Source of the DNA: Olsenella sp. KGMB02461
GTDB lineage: Bacteria; Actinomycetota; Coriobacteriia; Coriobacteriales; Atopobiaceae
DNA: 64,000 nt
Assembly: GCF_012584445.1 (NCBI RefSeq)
Contig: NZ_JABAHI010000008.1
Span: 124,001 to 188,000, forward strand
Reading direction: 5' to 3'
Below the pieces are notes generated by a model, which was given only the letters and a program-made list of their open reading frames with translations, was not told where the DNA came from and searched no databases. Within the stretch, counting starts at the first letter, position 1; every line of letters begins with the position of its first letter. Made by a program: the position numbers and the translations under genes. Positions 26,203 through 34,376 of this stretch are shown one piece after another.

Positions 26203-27942
26203 ATGAGACTTCCGGCAAGCGCCCGCTACCTGCGCCCCTTCAAGCTCTATCTGGTGGTGGGGCCGCTCATGAAAACCCTGGAGGTGGTCTTCGACCTGCT
26301 CACCCCCCTAGTGATCGCCTGGATGGTGGACGCAGGCATCCGCGCTGGGGACTCCAGTGTGGTGGCCCGTGGCGGCGGCCTGTTGCTACTCTTCGCCTTC
26401 CTAGGCTTTTGCTCCACGTTGGTCTGCCAAAAGATGGCCTCTCTTACCAGCCAGGGCATGGGCACTCAAGTGCGCCACGACCTCTTCGAAGCCATTGGCC
26501 GCCTGTCATTTCAAGACTTGGACGCCTTTGGCGCCCCCTCGCTCATCACCCGCATCACCAACGACGTGAACCAGCTCCAGCTGGCGGTGGCCATGCTCAT
26601 TCGCCAGGTGATCCGCTGGCCGGTCTTGGCGGTGGGGTCGCTGGTGTGCGCTCTGGCCATCGACCCGCTTTTGGGCTCGATCTTTTGCATTTGTCTGCCG
26701 CTCACCCTGGGCATCTTCTACGTGGTGATGAAAAAGTCCATTCCCTACTTCGCTTCCATGCAGCAAAAGCTCGACGCCATTGGACGCATCGTGCGCGAGG
26801 CATTGGACGGCACCCGAGTGATCCGCGCCTTTTCCCGCGAAGACTTCGAGCAAGCCCGCTTCGAGGTCGCTGCCAACGACCAAGCCCAAACCGCCGTGGC
26901 GGCAGGCAGGCTCTCCGCAGTGCTCAACCCCTCCACCTTCCTGGTGTTGAACGGCGGCATCTGCCTGGTGCTCTTTTTGGGCGCAGGCCAAGTGTGGGAG
27001 GGCAGGCTCGAGCAAGGCCAGGTGATGGCCCTTATCGGCTACATGAACCAGCTGCTGGTCTCTGTGGCCTTCATCGCCAACCTGGTGGTCATATTCACCC
27101 GCGCCGCCGCTTCCTTGAAGCGTGTGGATCAGGTGTTGGAGTTCGAGCCCTCGGTGCCAGAGCTTGCCACACATCCTGTCCAAGTGCGCTGGGAGGCGCC
27201 TGCCCTGCGCTTCTGCGACGCTTCCTTTGCCTATCCCGCTGCCGAGAAGCCCGCCCTTTCCCACCTGTCGTTGAGCCTTGAGCCCGGAGAGGTCCTAGGC
27301 GTCATCGGCGGTACCGGCTCTGGCAAGTCTACCTTGGGAAACCTCATCCCTCGGTTCTATGACGTGCAATCGGGGGCCGTGGAGGTCTTTGGCGCCAACG
27401 TGCGCGACTATCCCTTTGAGCAGCTGCGCTCTTTGGTGGCGGTGATTCCTCAGGCAAGCTCGCTTCTCAGCGGCACCATACGCGACAATCTTTTATGGCG
27501 AAACCCTCGGGCCACCGATGAAGAGCTGTGGGCGGCTTTGCGCGCGGCTCAGGCAGAGTCCTTCGTGGCCCAGAAGCCTTTGGGGTTGGATGAGCCGGTA
27601 GAAGCAGGCGGCAAGAACTTCTCGGGAGGGCAGCGCCAGCGCCTCTGCATCGCTCGAGCCCTTGTGGGCCAGCCTTCGCTGCTGGTGTTGGATGACGCTG
27701 CCTCTGCCTTGGACTTTGCCACCGACGCCGCCCTTCGCCATTCTCTGCGACAGCTGGATTCGGCCCCTGCCTGCGTGATCATCTCTCAGCGAGTGGCCTC
27801 GGTGCGCCAGGCTGCCAAGATCTGTGTATTGGATCATGGCCAGGTGGCAGGGCTGGGCACCCATGAAGAGCTTTGGGAGAGCTGCCCTCTTTACGGTGAG
27901 ATATGCCTTTCTCAGATGGACGCTCAGGAGGTGCTGGCATGA
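26203..27942 (+). CDS. ABC exporter half-transporter, degenerate-site subunit
   Basis: A protein of 579 residues: about six membrane helices (1-320) then an ATPase domain. Motifs: Walker A GGTGSGKST, signature FSGGQRQRLCIARAL. Walker B is LLVLDDAASALD, where the catalytic Glu is Asp, and the switch is IISQRVAS, where His is Gln. This is the degenerate partner of a heterodimeric type IV exporter (TM287/288-like). The start follows TAGGAGGGCGGCTTC and lies 12 bp after the ABC-F gene. The cargo is unknown. It overlaps the partner gene by 4 bp. Confidence 0.88.
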   Translation: MRLPASARYLRPFKLYLVVGPLMKTLEVVFDLLTPLVIAWMVDAGIRAGDSSVVARGGGLLLLFAFLGFCSTLVCQKMASLTSQGMGTQVRHDLFEAIGRLSFQDLDAFGAPSLITRITNDVNQLQLAVAMLIRQVIRWPVLAVGSLVCALAIDPLLGSIFCICLPLTLGIFYVVMKKSIPYFASMQQKLDAIGRIVREALDGTRVIRAFSREDFEQARFEVAANDQAQTAVAAGRLSAVLNPSTFLVLNGGICLVLFLGAGQVWEGRLEQGQVMALIGYMNQLLVSVAFIANLVVIFTRAAASLKRVDQVLEFEPSVPELATHPVQVRWEAPALRFCDASFAYPAAEKPALSHLSLSLEPGEVLGVIGGTGSGKSTLGNLIPRFYDVQSGAVEVFGANVRDYPFEQLRSLVAVIPQASSLLSGTIRDNLLWRNPRATDEELWAALRAAQAESFVAQKPLGLDEPVEAGGKNFSGGQRQRLCIARALVGQPSLLVLDDAASALDFATDAALRHSLRQLDSAPACVIISQRVASVRQAAKICVLDHGQVAGLGTHEELWESCPLYGEICLSQMDAQEVLA

Positions 27943-29732
27943 GTCATGCTACGGACACGGCGTCTCACAACGCCCCCCAACTCTCCAGCGTCCAGACGCT
28001 CAAGCGCGTGCTTCACTACCTGCGCCCCCATAAGAGGCTGGCGCTGTTGGCGTTTTTCTCGGCATTGGTGGCGGTGGTGCTCTCTCTGGCAGTGCCTATC
28101 CTCATTGGCCTTGGTATTGACACCATCGTGGGTCTTCGCCAGGTGGACTGGGACGAGCTTGGGCGCACCCTGCGCCTTTTGGCCGCCTGCGTGGCTGCGG
28201 TGGCCTGTGCTCAGTGGATGCAGGGTTATGCCACCAACCGTCTGAGCTACGAAGCGGTGCGCGACCTGCGCGACGACGCCTATTCCAAGCTGCGGGTGCT
28301 GCCCATGGGCTACATCGACTCCCATGCTCATGGCGACCTCATGAGCCGCATCGTCAATGACGCCGATGCGGTTGGCGACGGCCTGCTCCAAGGCATCCAG
28401 CAGCTGTTCACCGGCATCGTCACCATTTTAGGCACCCTCGTCGCCATGGTGGCCATCTCGCCGGTGATTGCCCTGGTGGTGGTAGTGGTGTCGCCGGTCT
28501 CGGTGGCGGCCGCAGCCTTTATTGCCAAGATCGGCCACAGCAGCTTTGTGGCCCAGCAGGCCATCCAAGGACAGCTGGGCGGCTACATCGAGGAGCACGT
28601 CTCCAACCAGCGCCTGATCGACGCCTTCGCCCATCAAGAGGCATCTCAATCCGGCTTTGACGCCATCAACCGGCAGCTCTACCAGGTGGGGGAGCATGCT
28701 CAGTTTGCCAGCTCGCTCTCCAACCCCGGCACCCGATTTGCCAACAACATCGTCTACGCCGTGGTGGCGGTCATCGGCTGTTGGGCCTGCGCCACAGGCT
28801 TTCCCACCGCTCTCACCATTGGCGCGGTGCAGAGCTTCCTCTCCTACACCTCCCAGTACACAAAACCGTTCAATGAGATTTCCGGCGTCATGACCCAGGT
28901 GCAGACCGCCTTTGCCTCTGCGAGGCGCCTCTTCGAGCTGTTGGATGCCCCTGCCGAGAAGCCCGACCCAGCCGATGCCCAGGTATTGCCCAAGGAAACC
29001 CAGGGAGCTGTGGCCTTTGACGACGTGTGGTTCTCCTACACCCCAGAGGTTCCTCTCATCCAAGGCATCAGTTGGCAGGCCAAGCCCGGCGACCGCATCG
29101 CCTTGGTGGGCACCACCGGCTGCGGCAAGACCACCCTCATCAATCTTTTGCTGCGTTTCTACGATATTCAGGCAGGCGCCATTGAGGTGGACGGCTACGA
29201 TACCTCCAAGCTCACGCGTGCCAGCCTCAGGAGCGCCTTTGGCATGGTGCTGCAGGATACCTGGCTTTTCGAAGGCACCATCCACGACAACATCGCCTAC
29301 GGCAATCCTGATGCCACTCGCCAAGAGGTGGAAGAGGCGGCACGCCAGGCTCGCGCTGATGCCTTCATTCGTCAGTTGCCCCAGGGCTACGACACCATCG
29401 TGCGTCAAGGCACAGGAGGCCTATCTCAGGGCCAGCGCCAGCTGCTCTGCATCGCCCGCGTGATGCTTGCCGATCCCTCGATCCTACTGCTGGACGAGGC
29501 CACCAGTTCCATCGATACCCGTACTGAAGTGTTGGTGCAAGAGGCTTTTGACGCCATGATCGCCGGCCGCACCTCGATCATCGTGGCCCATCGCCTCTCC
29601 ACTATCCGCAACGCCACCTGCATTTTGGTGATGGACCAGGGAAAGATCGTGGAGCGTGGCACCCACGAGGAACTTTTGGCCCGTGGCGGCGCCTACGCAA
29701 AGCTCTATCAGTCTCAGTTCGAAGGAGCCTAA
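27939..29732 (+). CDS. ABC exporter half-transporter, catalytic-site subunit
   Basis: A protein of 597 residues. A 35-residue cytoplasmic lead is followed by six membrane helices and an ATPase domain. Walker A is GTTGCGKTT and Walker B is ILLLDEATSSID with the catalytic Glu. The switch His is present (VAHRLST), while the signature is LSQGQRQLL instead of LSGGQ. That combination complements the upstream subunit in a heterodimer with one working ATP site. TTCTCGGCA words lie at 28056 and, inverted, in the domain linker at 28952. Confidence 0.88.
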   Translation: MSHATDTASHNAPQLSSVQTLKRVLHYLRPHKRLALLAFFSALVAVVLSLAVPILIGLGIDTIVGLRQVDWDELGRTLRLLAACVAAVACAQWMQGYATNRLSYEAVRDLRDDAYSKLRVLPMGYIDSHAHGDLMSRIVNDADAVGDGLLQGIQQLFTGIVTILGTLVAMVAISPVIALVVVVVSPVSVAAAAFIAKIGHSSFVAQQAIQGQLGGYIEEHVSNQRLIDAFAHQEASQSGFDAINRQLYQVGEHAQFASSLSNPGTRFANNIVYAVVAVIGCWACATGFPTALTIGAVQSFLSYTSQYTKPFNEISGVMTQVQTAFASARRLFELLDAPAEKPDPADAQVLPKETQGAVAFDDVWFSYTPEVPLIQGISWQAKPGDRIALVGTTGCGKTTLINLLLRFYDIQAGAIEVDGYDTSKLTRASLRSAFGMVLQDTWLFEGTIHDNIAYGNPDATRQEVEEAARQARADAFIRQLPQGYDTIVRQGTGGLSQGQRQLLCIARVMLADPSILLLDEATSSIDTRTEVLVQEAFDAMIAGRTSIIVAHRLSTIRNATCILVMDQGKIVERGTHEELLARGGAYAKLYQSQFEGA

Positions 29733-29752
29733 GATACAAATAGAGAGATTGT

Positions 29753-29786
29753 CAGGCCGACTGCTTTCATGAAGGTAGCCGGCCTG
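29753..29786. terminator. Hairpin between convergent transcription units
   Basis: CAGGCCG (29753-29759) pairs with CGGCCTG (29780-29786), with further partial pairing inside. No clear T-run follows on either strand. It lies between the exporter operon (+) and the AT-rich minus-strand genes and may end either transcript. Confidence 0.45.
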
Positions 29787-29805
29787 AACGCTGCGCTTGC
29801 TGTTG

Positions 29806-30480
29806 TTAGGACTTCGCTCTTGTCTTGTTGTGATTCTGTAGTACGTCAAACACCAAGATAGAAATGATGCTTTCAAGGCATATGACAATTAGGAATACAA
29901 ACAAACCAATAAAATAATAGGAATTATAAAATAATGAAGATAACGCATCGCGATAGAGTCCAAAAACCGCGTAGATGAACCAGCTAAGTAAAGATAGAAG
30001 TCCACCTATGAGATACCGATGATCAGTAGCACCTGCTCTCTTTAGCCCGGAAAAGCCAATTGCAAAGAATAGTATGTTGACTTGCGTGAAGTGGTGGATC
30101 CTGAATAGTTCTGAGGGGTCGGTAAGAAATTCTTGATACGCATATCTGAGAAGCAACTGCGACAGTTCCCATAAGGGAAAAAGTAATGCTAATAGCCCAA
30201 TAAGGAAAGCCCAAAAGCCCTCAAAAATCTTAATGCTCGATAGGGGAAGAATTAGGCTGACCATTAAACCTAATAATGCGGCTCCAAAGAACTTACAGCT
30301 ATATTCAATAACGACTATTCCCTCCCAGGTGGCATCAAAGCCATAGCGCATCGCTATAAGTGTGCAATGATCGATGATATATAGCCCTAAGATTCCAATA
30401 ATAACTGCCGAAACTATATGAAAAAGAGAGGGTTTATGACACATTGTTCTGAAGGTAGAGGTTCCAGTTAGAACTGCCAT
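29806..30480 (-). CDS. Multi-pass membrane protein, unrecognised
   Basis: Up to 224 residues with about six hydrophobic helices, for example SLFHIVSAVIIGILGLYII, GFWAFLIGLLALLFPLW and YYFIGLFVFLIVICLESIIS. An ATG at 30444 would shorten it by 12 residues and reduce the overlap with the upstream secreted-protein frame from 47 to 11 bases; I cannot decide between them. Base composition is far more AT-rich than the neighbouring core genes. I recognise no family. Its link to the secreted protein suggests a self-protection or accessory role, which is inference only. Confidence 0.6.
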   Translation of the reverse strand: MAVLTGTSTFRTMCHKPSLFHIVSAVIIGILGLYIIDHCTLIAMRYGFDATWEGIVVIEYSCKFFGAALLGLMVSLILPLSSIKIFEGFWAFLIGLLALLFPLWELSQLLLRYAYQEFLTDPSELFRIHHFTQVNILFFAIGFSGLKRAGATDHRYLIGGLLSLLSWFIYAVFGLYRDALSSLFYNSYYFIGLFVFLIVICLESIISILVFDVLQNHNKTRAKS

Positions 30481-31076
30481 GACTTAATCCTAAAGTGAGA
30501 TTTGCACCACATGCACCATATACTAACGGGACATATTCAATAAAGTTGGTATTAAATAAGAAATTGTTTGCATGATATCTCGATGCCGTCTGGCCGTATC
30601 CGTTTGCAACGCCACTGCAGCCATAGCGAATTAGGGCTTGATTTGCTAGAGTTACTGTATTGTCTAAACGAGTCCAACTCCCACTAACCTGCGTAAGCTT
30701 ATACCCATTTGTCGGGCCACCTCTTGAATACTTAATTGTAAGATAAGCCCGTGCACTAATGGAACTGTCTGTTCCATTAGTGCTTGTAGTGTAGTTTTGA
30801 TCTGCTCTATAAATGCTGTACTCCATTATTTGAGTGCTATTGACCTCAGAATCATTAAACGTAGAACTACTATTAAATGTGTTTGGTTCCTTGATGTCTA
30901 TCTGGCGAACAGACGCAAAAAGAAGCTCATTGTTATCAGAAACTGTACAAATATCGGGTTTTTTTAGATATCGTAATAAGATCGTTTTCTTCTTGCGCAT
31001 AAGCCATTGATGGCAGAAGCATAGCTAGGCAACATAACAAGAGAGAATAGAAAGCAGCTTTCATTACTTTGTGCAT
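30434..31076 (-). CDS. Secreted protein split by a frameshift in an A7 run
   Basis: From ATG 31076, preceded by AGAAAGGA, the frame encodes a clean signal peptide: MHKVMK, a hydrophobic core and a cleavage site after PSMAYA. It goes on QEENDLITISKK, then stops ten codons later. One frame over, a 188-residue reading frame continues to 30434 with a secreted-type composition rich in Ser, Thr, Asn, Tyr and Gly. The two join naturally at seven A's (minus strand, 30959-30965): six A's would give a single protein of about 213 residues. An internal ATG at 31000 would give a version with no signal peptide. The mature sequence has no Lys-rich or enzyme motif that I know. Confidence 0.6.
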
Positions 31077-31283
31077 GATGAATCCTTTCTCATTTCTTTA
31101 ATGCCTTTATGACACTTAATCTATATACGAAATATTGAATGATATAAATAGAATATATAATGGAGTCCTTAAACGGTATGAATTCCAAAAATTACGGTAC
31201 TTATATCGATAATACTGAATAACAGATTATGATAGAGAATTAGGGCTGATTAATGGCAAAGAAGATAATTAATATAGGTATTG
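31077..31283. other. AT-rich intergenic region
   Basis: This gap is strongly AT-rich, with many TATAAA/ATATAA-like stretches, and no supported coding frame. It probably carries the promoter of the minus-strand secreted-protein gene; I cannot single out one -10/-35 pair. Confidence 0.4.
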
Positions 31284-31316
31284 AAAAAGGCCCCCGATCC
31301 AAGAGGACCGGAGGCC
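31284..31316 (-). terminator. Rho-independent terminator of the small gene
   Basis: On the minus strand GGCCTCCGGTCC pairs with GGATCGGGGGCC (12 bp with two or three G-U pairs) around TCTT, followed by TTTTT. It lies 55 bp past the stop of the 34-residue gene. Confidence 0.85.
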
Positions 31317-31370
31317 TTTAGCACTCCTGAGTGTTCATGTAAGTACCTGGTTAGTAGGTAGGATCGGCTA

Positions 31371-31475
31371 TTACTGCTCCTCGATCACCGCGCGAACGTT
31401 CTCGCGGTAGAGCTCCGGCACCTCGTCCAGACGAACGATGTTGGCACGAATCTGCTTGACCCAATAGGCAACCAT
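31371..31475 (-). CDS. 34-residue protein, possibly CD1375-like
   Basis: The frame opens further upstream, but the ATG at 31475 has a perfect AAGGAGG five bases before it, so I call a 34-residue product starting MVAYWVKQIRANIV and ending VRAVIEEQ. A TATACT -10-like hexamer lies at about 31575-31580 and a strong terminator follows, so it looks monocistronic. The pattern of a short helix, a DEVPE turn and a second helix (LYRENVRAVI) resembles the phage-associated CD1375 family from memory. That assignment is tentative, and no phage genes are nearby. Confidence 0.6.
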   Translation of the reverse strand: MVAYWVKQIRANIVRLDEVPELYRENVRAVIEEQ

Positions 31476-31700
31476 AGAACCTCCTTGGTTGAGATGTTGC
31501 ATCCAGGCACATGGCTGGACACCTTGCGTGCGACAGGGCGGCAATTGGTTCACATGTGCGCCGAACATTCCTGTCTTGTGTAGTATAGCCACTTCCAAAT
31601 CAAAGTAATCGGGGGACTATCTGGTATGGCAATGCATACGTAACTATAAATGTCGAGAATAACTGCATACAATTGCCGAATAGCTCAGTCCTATAAGCAT
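31476..31700. other. Intergenic region upstream of the small gene
   Basis: No supported gene. The part from 31476 to about 31600 is probably the leader and promoter of the 34-residue gene. The rest, to the isochorismatase terminator, shows nothing I can name. Confidence 0.35.
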
Positions 31701-31746
31701 AAAAAGAGCCGGGCCTCTAGGATGTGCGACTCTAGGGGCCCGGCTC
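31701..31746 (-). terminator. Strong rho-independent terminator
   Basis: On the minus strand GAGCCGGGCCCCTAG pairs with CTAGAGGCCCGGCTC around an 11-base loop and is followed by TTTTTATG. It ends the isochorismatase-like gene. Confidence 0.92.
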
Positions 31747-31794
31747 CGTAACAAAGGGTTAGCCAGACATAAAGGCTCAGCTCAGCTTGGAGAA

Positions 31795-32370
31795 TTACTC
31801 CTGAACATCGCCTTTGAGCCAGGCCTCAAACTCGTCAGAGGAGATGACGTTGGAGTCGTAGCAGCGACGGAAGTATTCCAGGCCGTCTGCCTGGTTGCCA
31901 ATGAGGAAGGTCATGGTGGCATCTGCCACGACGGTGGAACCATAGCCCAAGAAGTAGGCGTCTGCGAGGGTTTGGAGCACGCAGATATTGGTGTCGCAGC
32001 CAATGGCGATGACGTTGGTGACGCCAAGCTCGCGCAGGGTGAGGTCAAGATCGGTCTGGAAGAAGCCAGAGTAGCGGCGCTTGGGGATCACGATGTCGGT
32101 GCCTGCGCGGCCCAGGCATTTGGCAGGCTGTGCCTCGGGGGTGTTTGCAATGCCATGGGGTCCCCACAGGTCCAGCTCGCGGTCGAGGCCAGGGATATGG
32201 GCGTCATCCAAGAAGATCACGGGGATGCCCGCATCCCGGCAGAGCTTCACCACACGGGTGCAGGCATTGGCGAAATCGCTTACTGCCTTGTTGTCTGCGG
32301 CGTCGACCAAACCTCCTTCGAGCACATCGATCACCAAAAGGGCGCAGCTCTGAGGGTTGCAGGAATCCAT
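31795..32370 (-). CDS. Isochorismatase-family cysteine hydrolase
   Basis: A protein of 191 residues with the Asp-Lys-Cys triad of the family: ALLVIDVLEGG (Asp), VIPKRRYSGFFQTDLD (Lys) and IAIGCDTNICVLQTLADA (Cys, after a cis-peptide-like turn). Relatives hydrolyse nicotinamide, isochorismate or N-carbamoyl compounds; the substrate is not evident. GGGAGG precedes ATG 32370, while the open frame to 32457 has no such site. It is a single-gene unit with its own terminator. Confidence 0.85.
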   Translation of the reverse strand: MDSCNPQSCALLVIDVLEGGLVDAADNKAVSDFANACTRVVKLCRDAGIPVIFLDDAHIPGLDRELDLWGPHGIANTPEAQPAKCLGRAGTDIVIPKRRYSGFFQTDLDLTLRELGVTNVIAIGCDTNICVLQTLADAYFLGYGSTVVADATMTFLIGNQADGLEYFRRCYDSNVISSDEFEAWLKGDVQE

Positions 32371-32514
32371 GGGTCCTCCCAAATCATTCATACGTACAAT
32401 AGAGGCTGTTGGCCTTGTGTAAGTGTAGCTATGATAAGCCAACCCTGCAGTTGGCAAGTTTCAAGCTTCCCTCATAAGCAGGTATGCAAGGCTCAGGATT
32501 AATGGTTGCGCGGG

Positions 32515-32524
32515 TTTCTCGGCA
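32515..32524 (+). repeat. Intergenic copy of the TTTCTCGGCA word
   Basis: TTTCTCGGCA lies in the divergent gap between the isochorismatase gene and the small membrane-protein gene; see findings. Confidence 0.7.
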
Positions 32525-32553
32525 AGGCCTGCCTTAGGTAAGAAAGATGATTC

Positions 32554-32916
32554 ATGATTCAAACGGTTGTGTTTATCGTCATCCCGCTGCTGTTGTGCTG
32601 CCTCTCGTTGGCGCTGGGGATACAGTGCGCCTTTTTGGGAGTCTCGGTGTTGGCTGTGGTGTTGCTTTTGGCAGCGGGGACGCTGGCGGGTTTAAGCTGC
32701 TTCCGGGGATTGGGTACGCTTCTTTATGGCTCCTACAAAGGAGACATGGATCGTTCCGGCAAGCAAATGCGCATGCCCATCACTGCTGAGGAGCTCGCAA
32801 CTCGCAAAAAGCAGTGCGGTGTGCTCACGGTGGCTGCAGCGCTCTGCTTTGCGGCAGCCCTCATTTGGGGCGGTCCGGTGATTGCTGGTTTGCTGCGGCT
32901 CATTTTGGCCCTCTAG
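32554..32916 (+). CDS. Small membrane protein, unrecognised
   Basis: A protein of 120 residues: two hydrophobic helices at 5-50 (VVFIVIPLLLCCLSLALGI, VLAVVLLLAAGTLAGLS), a short basic loop with KQMRMPITAEELATRKKQC, and a third helix pair at the C-terminus. It lies 9 bp before the LOG-family gene and is probably co-transcribed. I recognise no family. Confidence 0.65.
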   Translation: MIQTVVFIVIPLLLCCLSLALGIQCAFLGVSVLAVVLLLAAGTLAGLSCFRGLGTLLYGSYKGDMDRSGKQMRMPITAEELATRKKQCGVLTVAAALCFAAALIWGGPVIAGLLRLILAL

Positions 32917-32925
32917 GAGATTTCT

Positions 32926-33456
32926 ATGAACATCGCCGTCTATTGCGGATCTAACTTTGGCAACAATCCTGCCTTTGCTGCGGCAGCCACAGAGCTGGGC
33001 ACCTGGATGGGCCAGAGCGGGCACAATCTGGTCTATGGCGGCAGCTCGGTGGGGCTTATGGGTCTGGTGTCGCGGGCTGTTTTAGATGCCGGGGCAAAGG
33101 CTATCGGCGTGGAGCCGGCGTTCTTTTTAGAGCAGGGGATTCCCCAGCATGAGGACGTGGAGTTGCGCGTGGTAGAGACCATGAGCGAGCGCAAAGCCAT
33201 GATGATCGAGCTGGCGGACGCCTTTGTGGCATTGCCGGGTGGCGTGGGCACCCTAGAGGAGATCATCGAGATCATGAGCCGCATACACCTGGAGCTGGGG
33301 CAAACCGACTGCTACCTGCTCAATGCAGAGGGCTATTGGGACGATTTCAAGGCCATGCTCCAGTCCATGAGCGCCCAAGGCTTTGTGTCTGTAGCAGACC
33401 TGGACCATTATCACTTTCCTTCCACGGTAGGGGAGTTGGCCAAGCTTTTGAGATAG
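32926..33456 (+). CDS. LOG-family phosphoribohydrolase (TIGR00730)
   Basis: A protein of 176 residues with a Rossmann-like fold: VYCGSNFGNNPAF, LVYGGSSVGLMG, MSERKAMMIELADAFVALPGGVGTLEEI. The PGGxGTxxE motif and the preceding Arg-Lys define cytokinin-type nucleoside 5'-monophosphate phosphoribohydrolases; bacterial members are often wrongly called lysine decarboxylases. AGGAG precedes the ATG. Confidence 0.88.
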   Translation: MNIAVYCGSNFGNNPAFAAAATELGTWMGQSGHNLVYGGSSVGLMGLVSRAVLDAGAKAIGVEPAFFLEQGIPQHEDVELRVVETMSERKAMMIELADAFVALPGGVGTLEEIIEIMSRIHLELGQTDCYLLNAEGYWDDFKAMLQSMSAQGFVSVADLDHYHFPSTVGELAKLLR

Positions 33457-33583
33457 AGGCCTAGGTCAATCAAATGACAAATGAATATGTAACCAAGCGG
33501 GAAAAACAACACAGCGAGGTTTCAGAAAGCTCCATGACAGCTCTAAGTTGATTGAAGGAAGCCCGAGCAATCTTTTGGGAGAG

Positions 33584-33643
33584 GCCTCGCTTCTGGACTA
33601 TCTTGGAGCCCGTAGGCGGGTTCAAGGTTTTCATAGCCGAGGC
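33584..33643 (+). promoter_or_regulatory. Structured leader upstream of the DUF969 gene
   Basis: GCCTCG (33584-33589) is complementary to CGAGGC (33638-33643). Inside is a tight hairpin CCCG-TAGG-CGGG (33609-33620). The structure ends 22 bp before the likely start at 33666. It could be a regulatory leader. A TTG-initiated frame from 33552 also runs through it. Confidence 0.35.
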
Positions 33644-33665
33644 TACAGGAACGGATTGGAGCTTT

Positions 33666-34373
33666 ATGAATTATCTTGTGCTTCTGGGAATCGTGATCGT
33701 GGTGGTGGGCTTTGCTCTTAAGCTCGATTCGATCCTCATAGTCATTGTGGCAGGCCTTGCCACAGCGCTTATCGGCGGTTTAGGCGTCGACGGCTTCTTG
33801 GTCACGCTGGGCACCTCCTTTGTGGACAACCGCAACATGGCTATCTTCATCATCATCCTGTTGGTTACAGGCACGCTTGAGCGCAATGGTCTCAAAACCG
33901 CCGCAGCCAATCTTATTGGCCGGGTGAAAAACGCCACTCCTGGCGTCATCATCGCTCTCTACGGCGTCATGCGCATGATCTTTGCCGCCTTCAATGTGAG
34001 CTTTGGCGGCGTGGCTGGCTTTGTGCGCCCGGTCATCATGCCTATGTGCGTGGGCGCCATCGAAGCCTCTGGCCACACTCCCAACGATGAGTATGTTGAG
34101 CAGGTCAAAGCCATGGCGTCCGGTATGGAGAATGTGGCTTGGTTCTTTGGCCAGGTGCTGTTCGTGGGCACCTCCGGCGCTCTGTTGGTGCAATCCACCA
34201 TGGATGCTTTGGGCTATCAGACCGACCTTCTGCAGATGGCGCTCTTCGAGATCCCCGTGGCGCTTGTGGCTCTGGCGGTGACGTCTGTCTACTACATCAT
34301 CTTGGACAAGAAGCTGAGAGCCAAGTATTACGGTGACACCAAGGCTCCTCTCAATGCGGGAAAGGAGGCCTAA
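33666..34373 (+). CDS. DUF969 subunit of putative 5-oxoproline transporter
   Basis: A protein of 235 residues, very hydrophobic: MNYLVLLGIVIVVVGFALKL, then several helices and the conserved RMIFAAFNVSFGGVAGFVRPV and FGQVLFVGTSGALLVQ. DUF969 pairs with DUF979 in a two-protein transporter assigned to 5-oxoproline (pyroglutamate). The assignment fits the pcp gene downstream. The start at 33666 has GGAG four bases ahead. Confidence 0.82.
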   Translation: MNYLVLLGIVIVVVGFALKLDSILIVIVAGLATALIGGLGVDGFLVTLGTSFVDNRNMAIFIIILLVTGTLERNGLKTAAANLIGRVKNATPGVIIALYGVMRMIFAAFNVSFGGVAGFVRPVIMPMCVGAIEASGHTPNDEYVEQVKAMASGMENVAWFFGQVLFVGTSGALLVQSTMDALGYQTDLLQMALFEIPVALVALAVTSVYYIILDKKLRAKYYGDTKAPLNAGKEA

Positions 34374-34376
34374 ATC

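Noticed and set aside
33552-33665. TTG start giving a 38-residue extension of the DUF969 protein
   Set aside because: The extension is hydrophilic, out of family and passes through a likely leader structure. ATG 33666 has a good ribosome-binding site.
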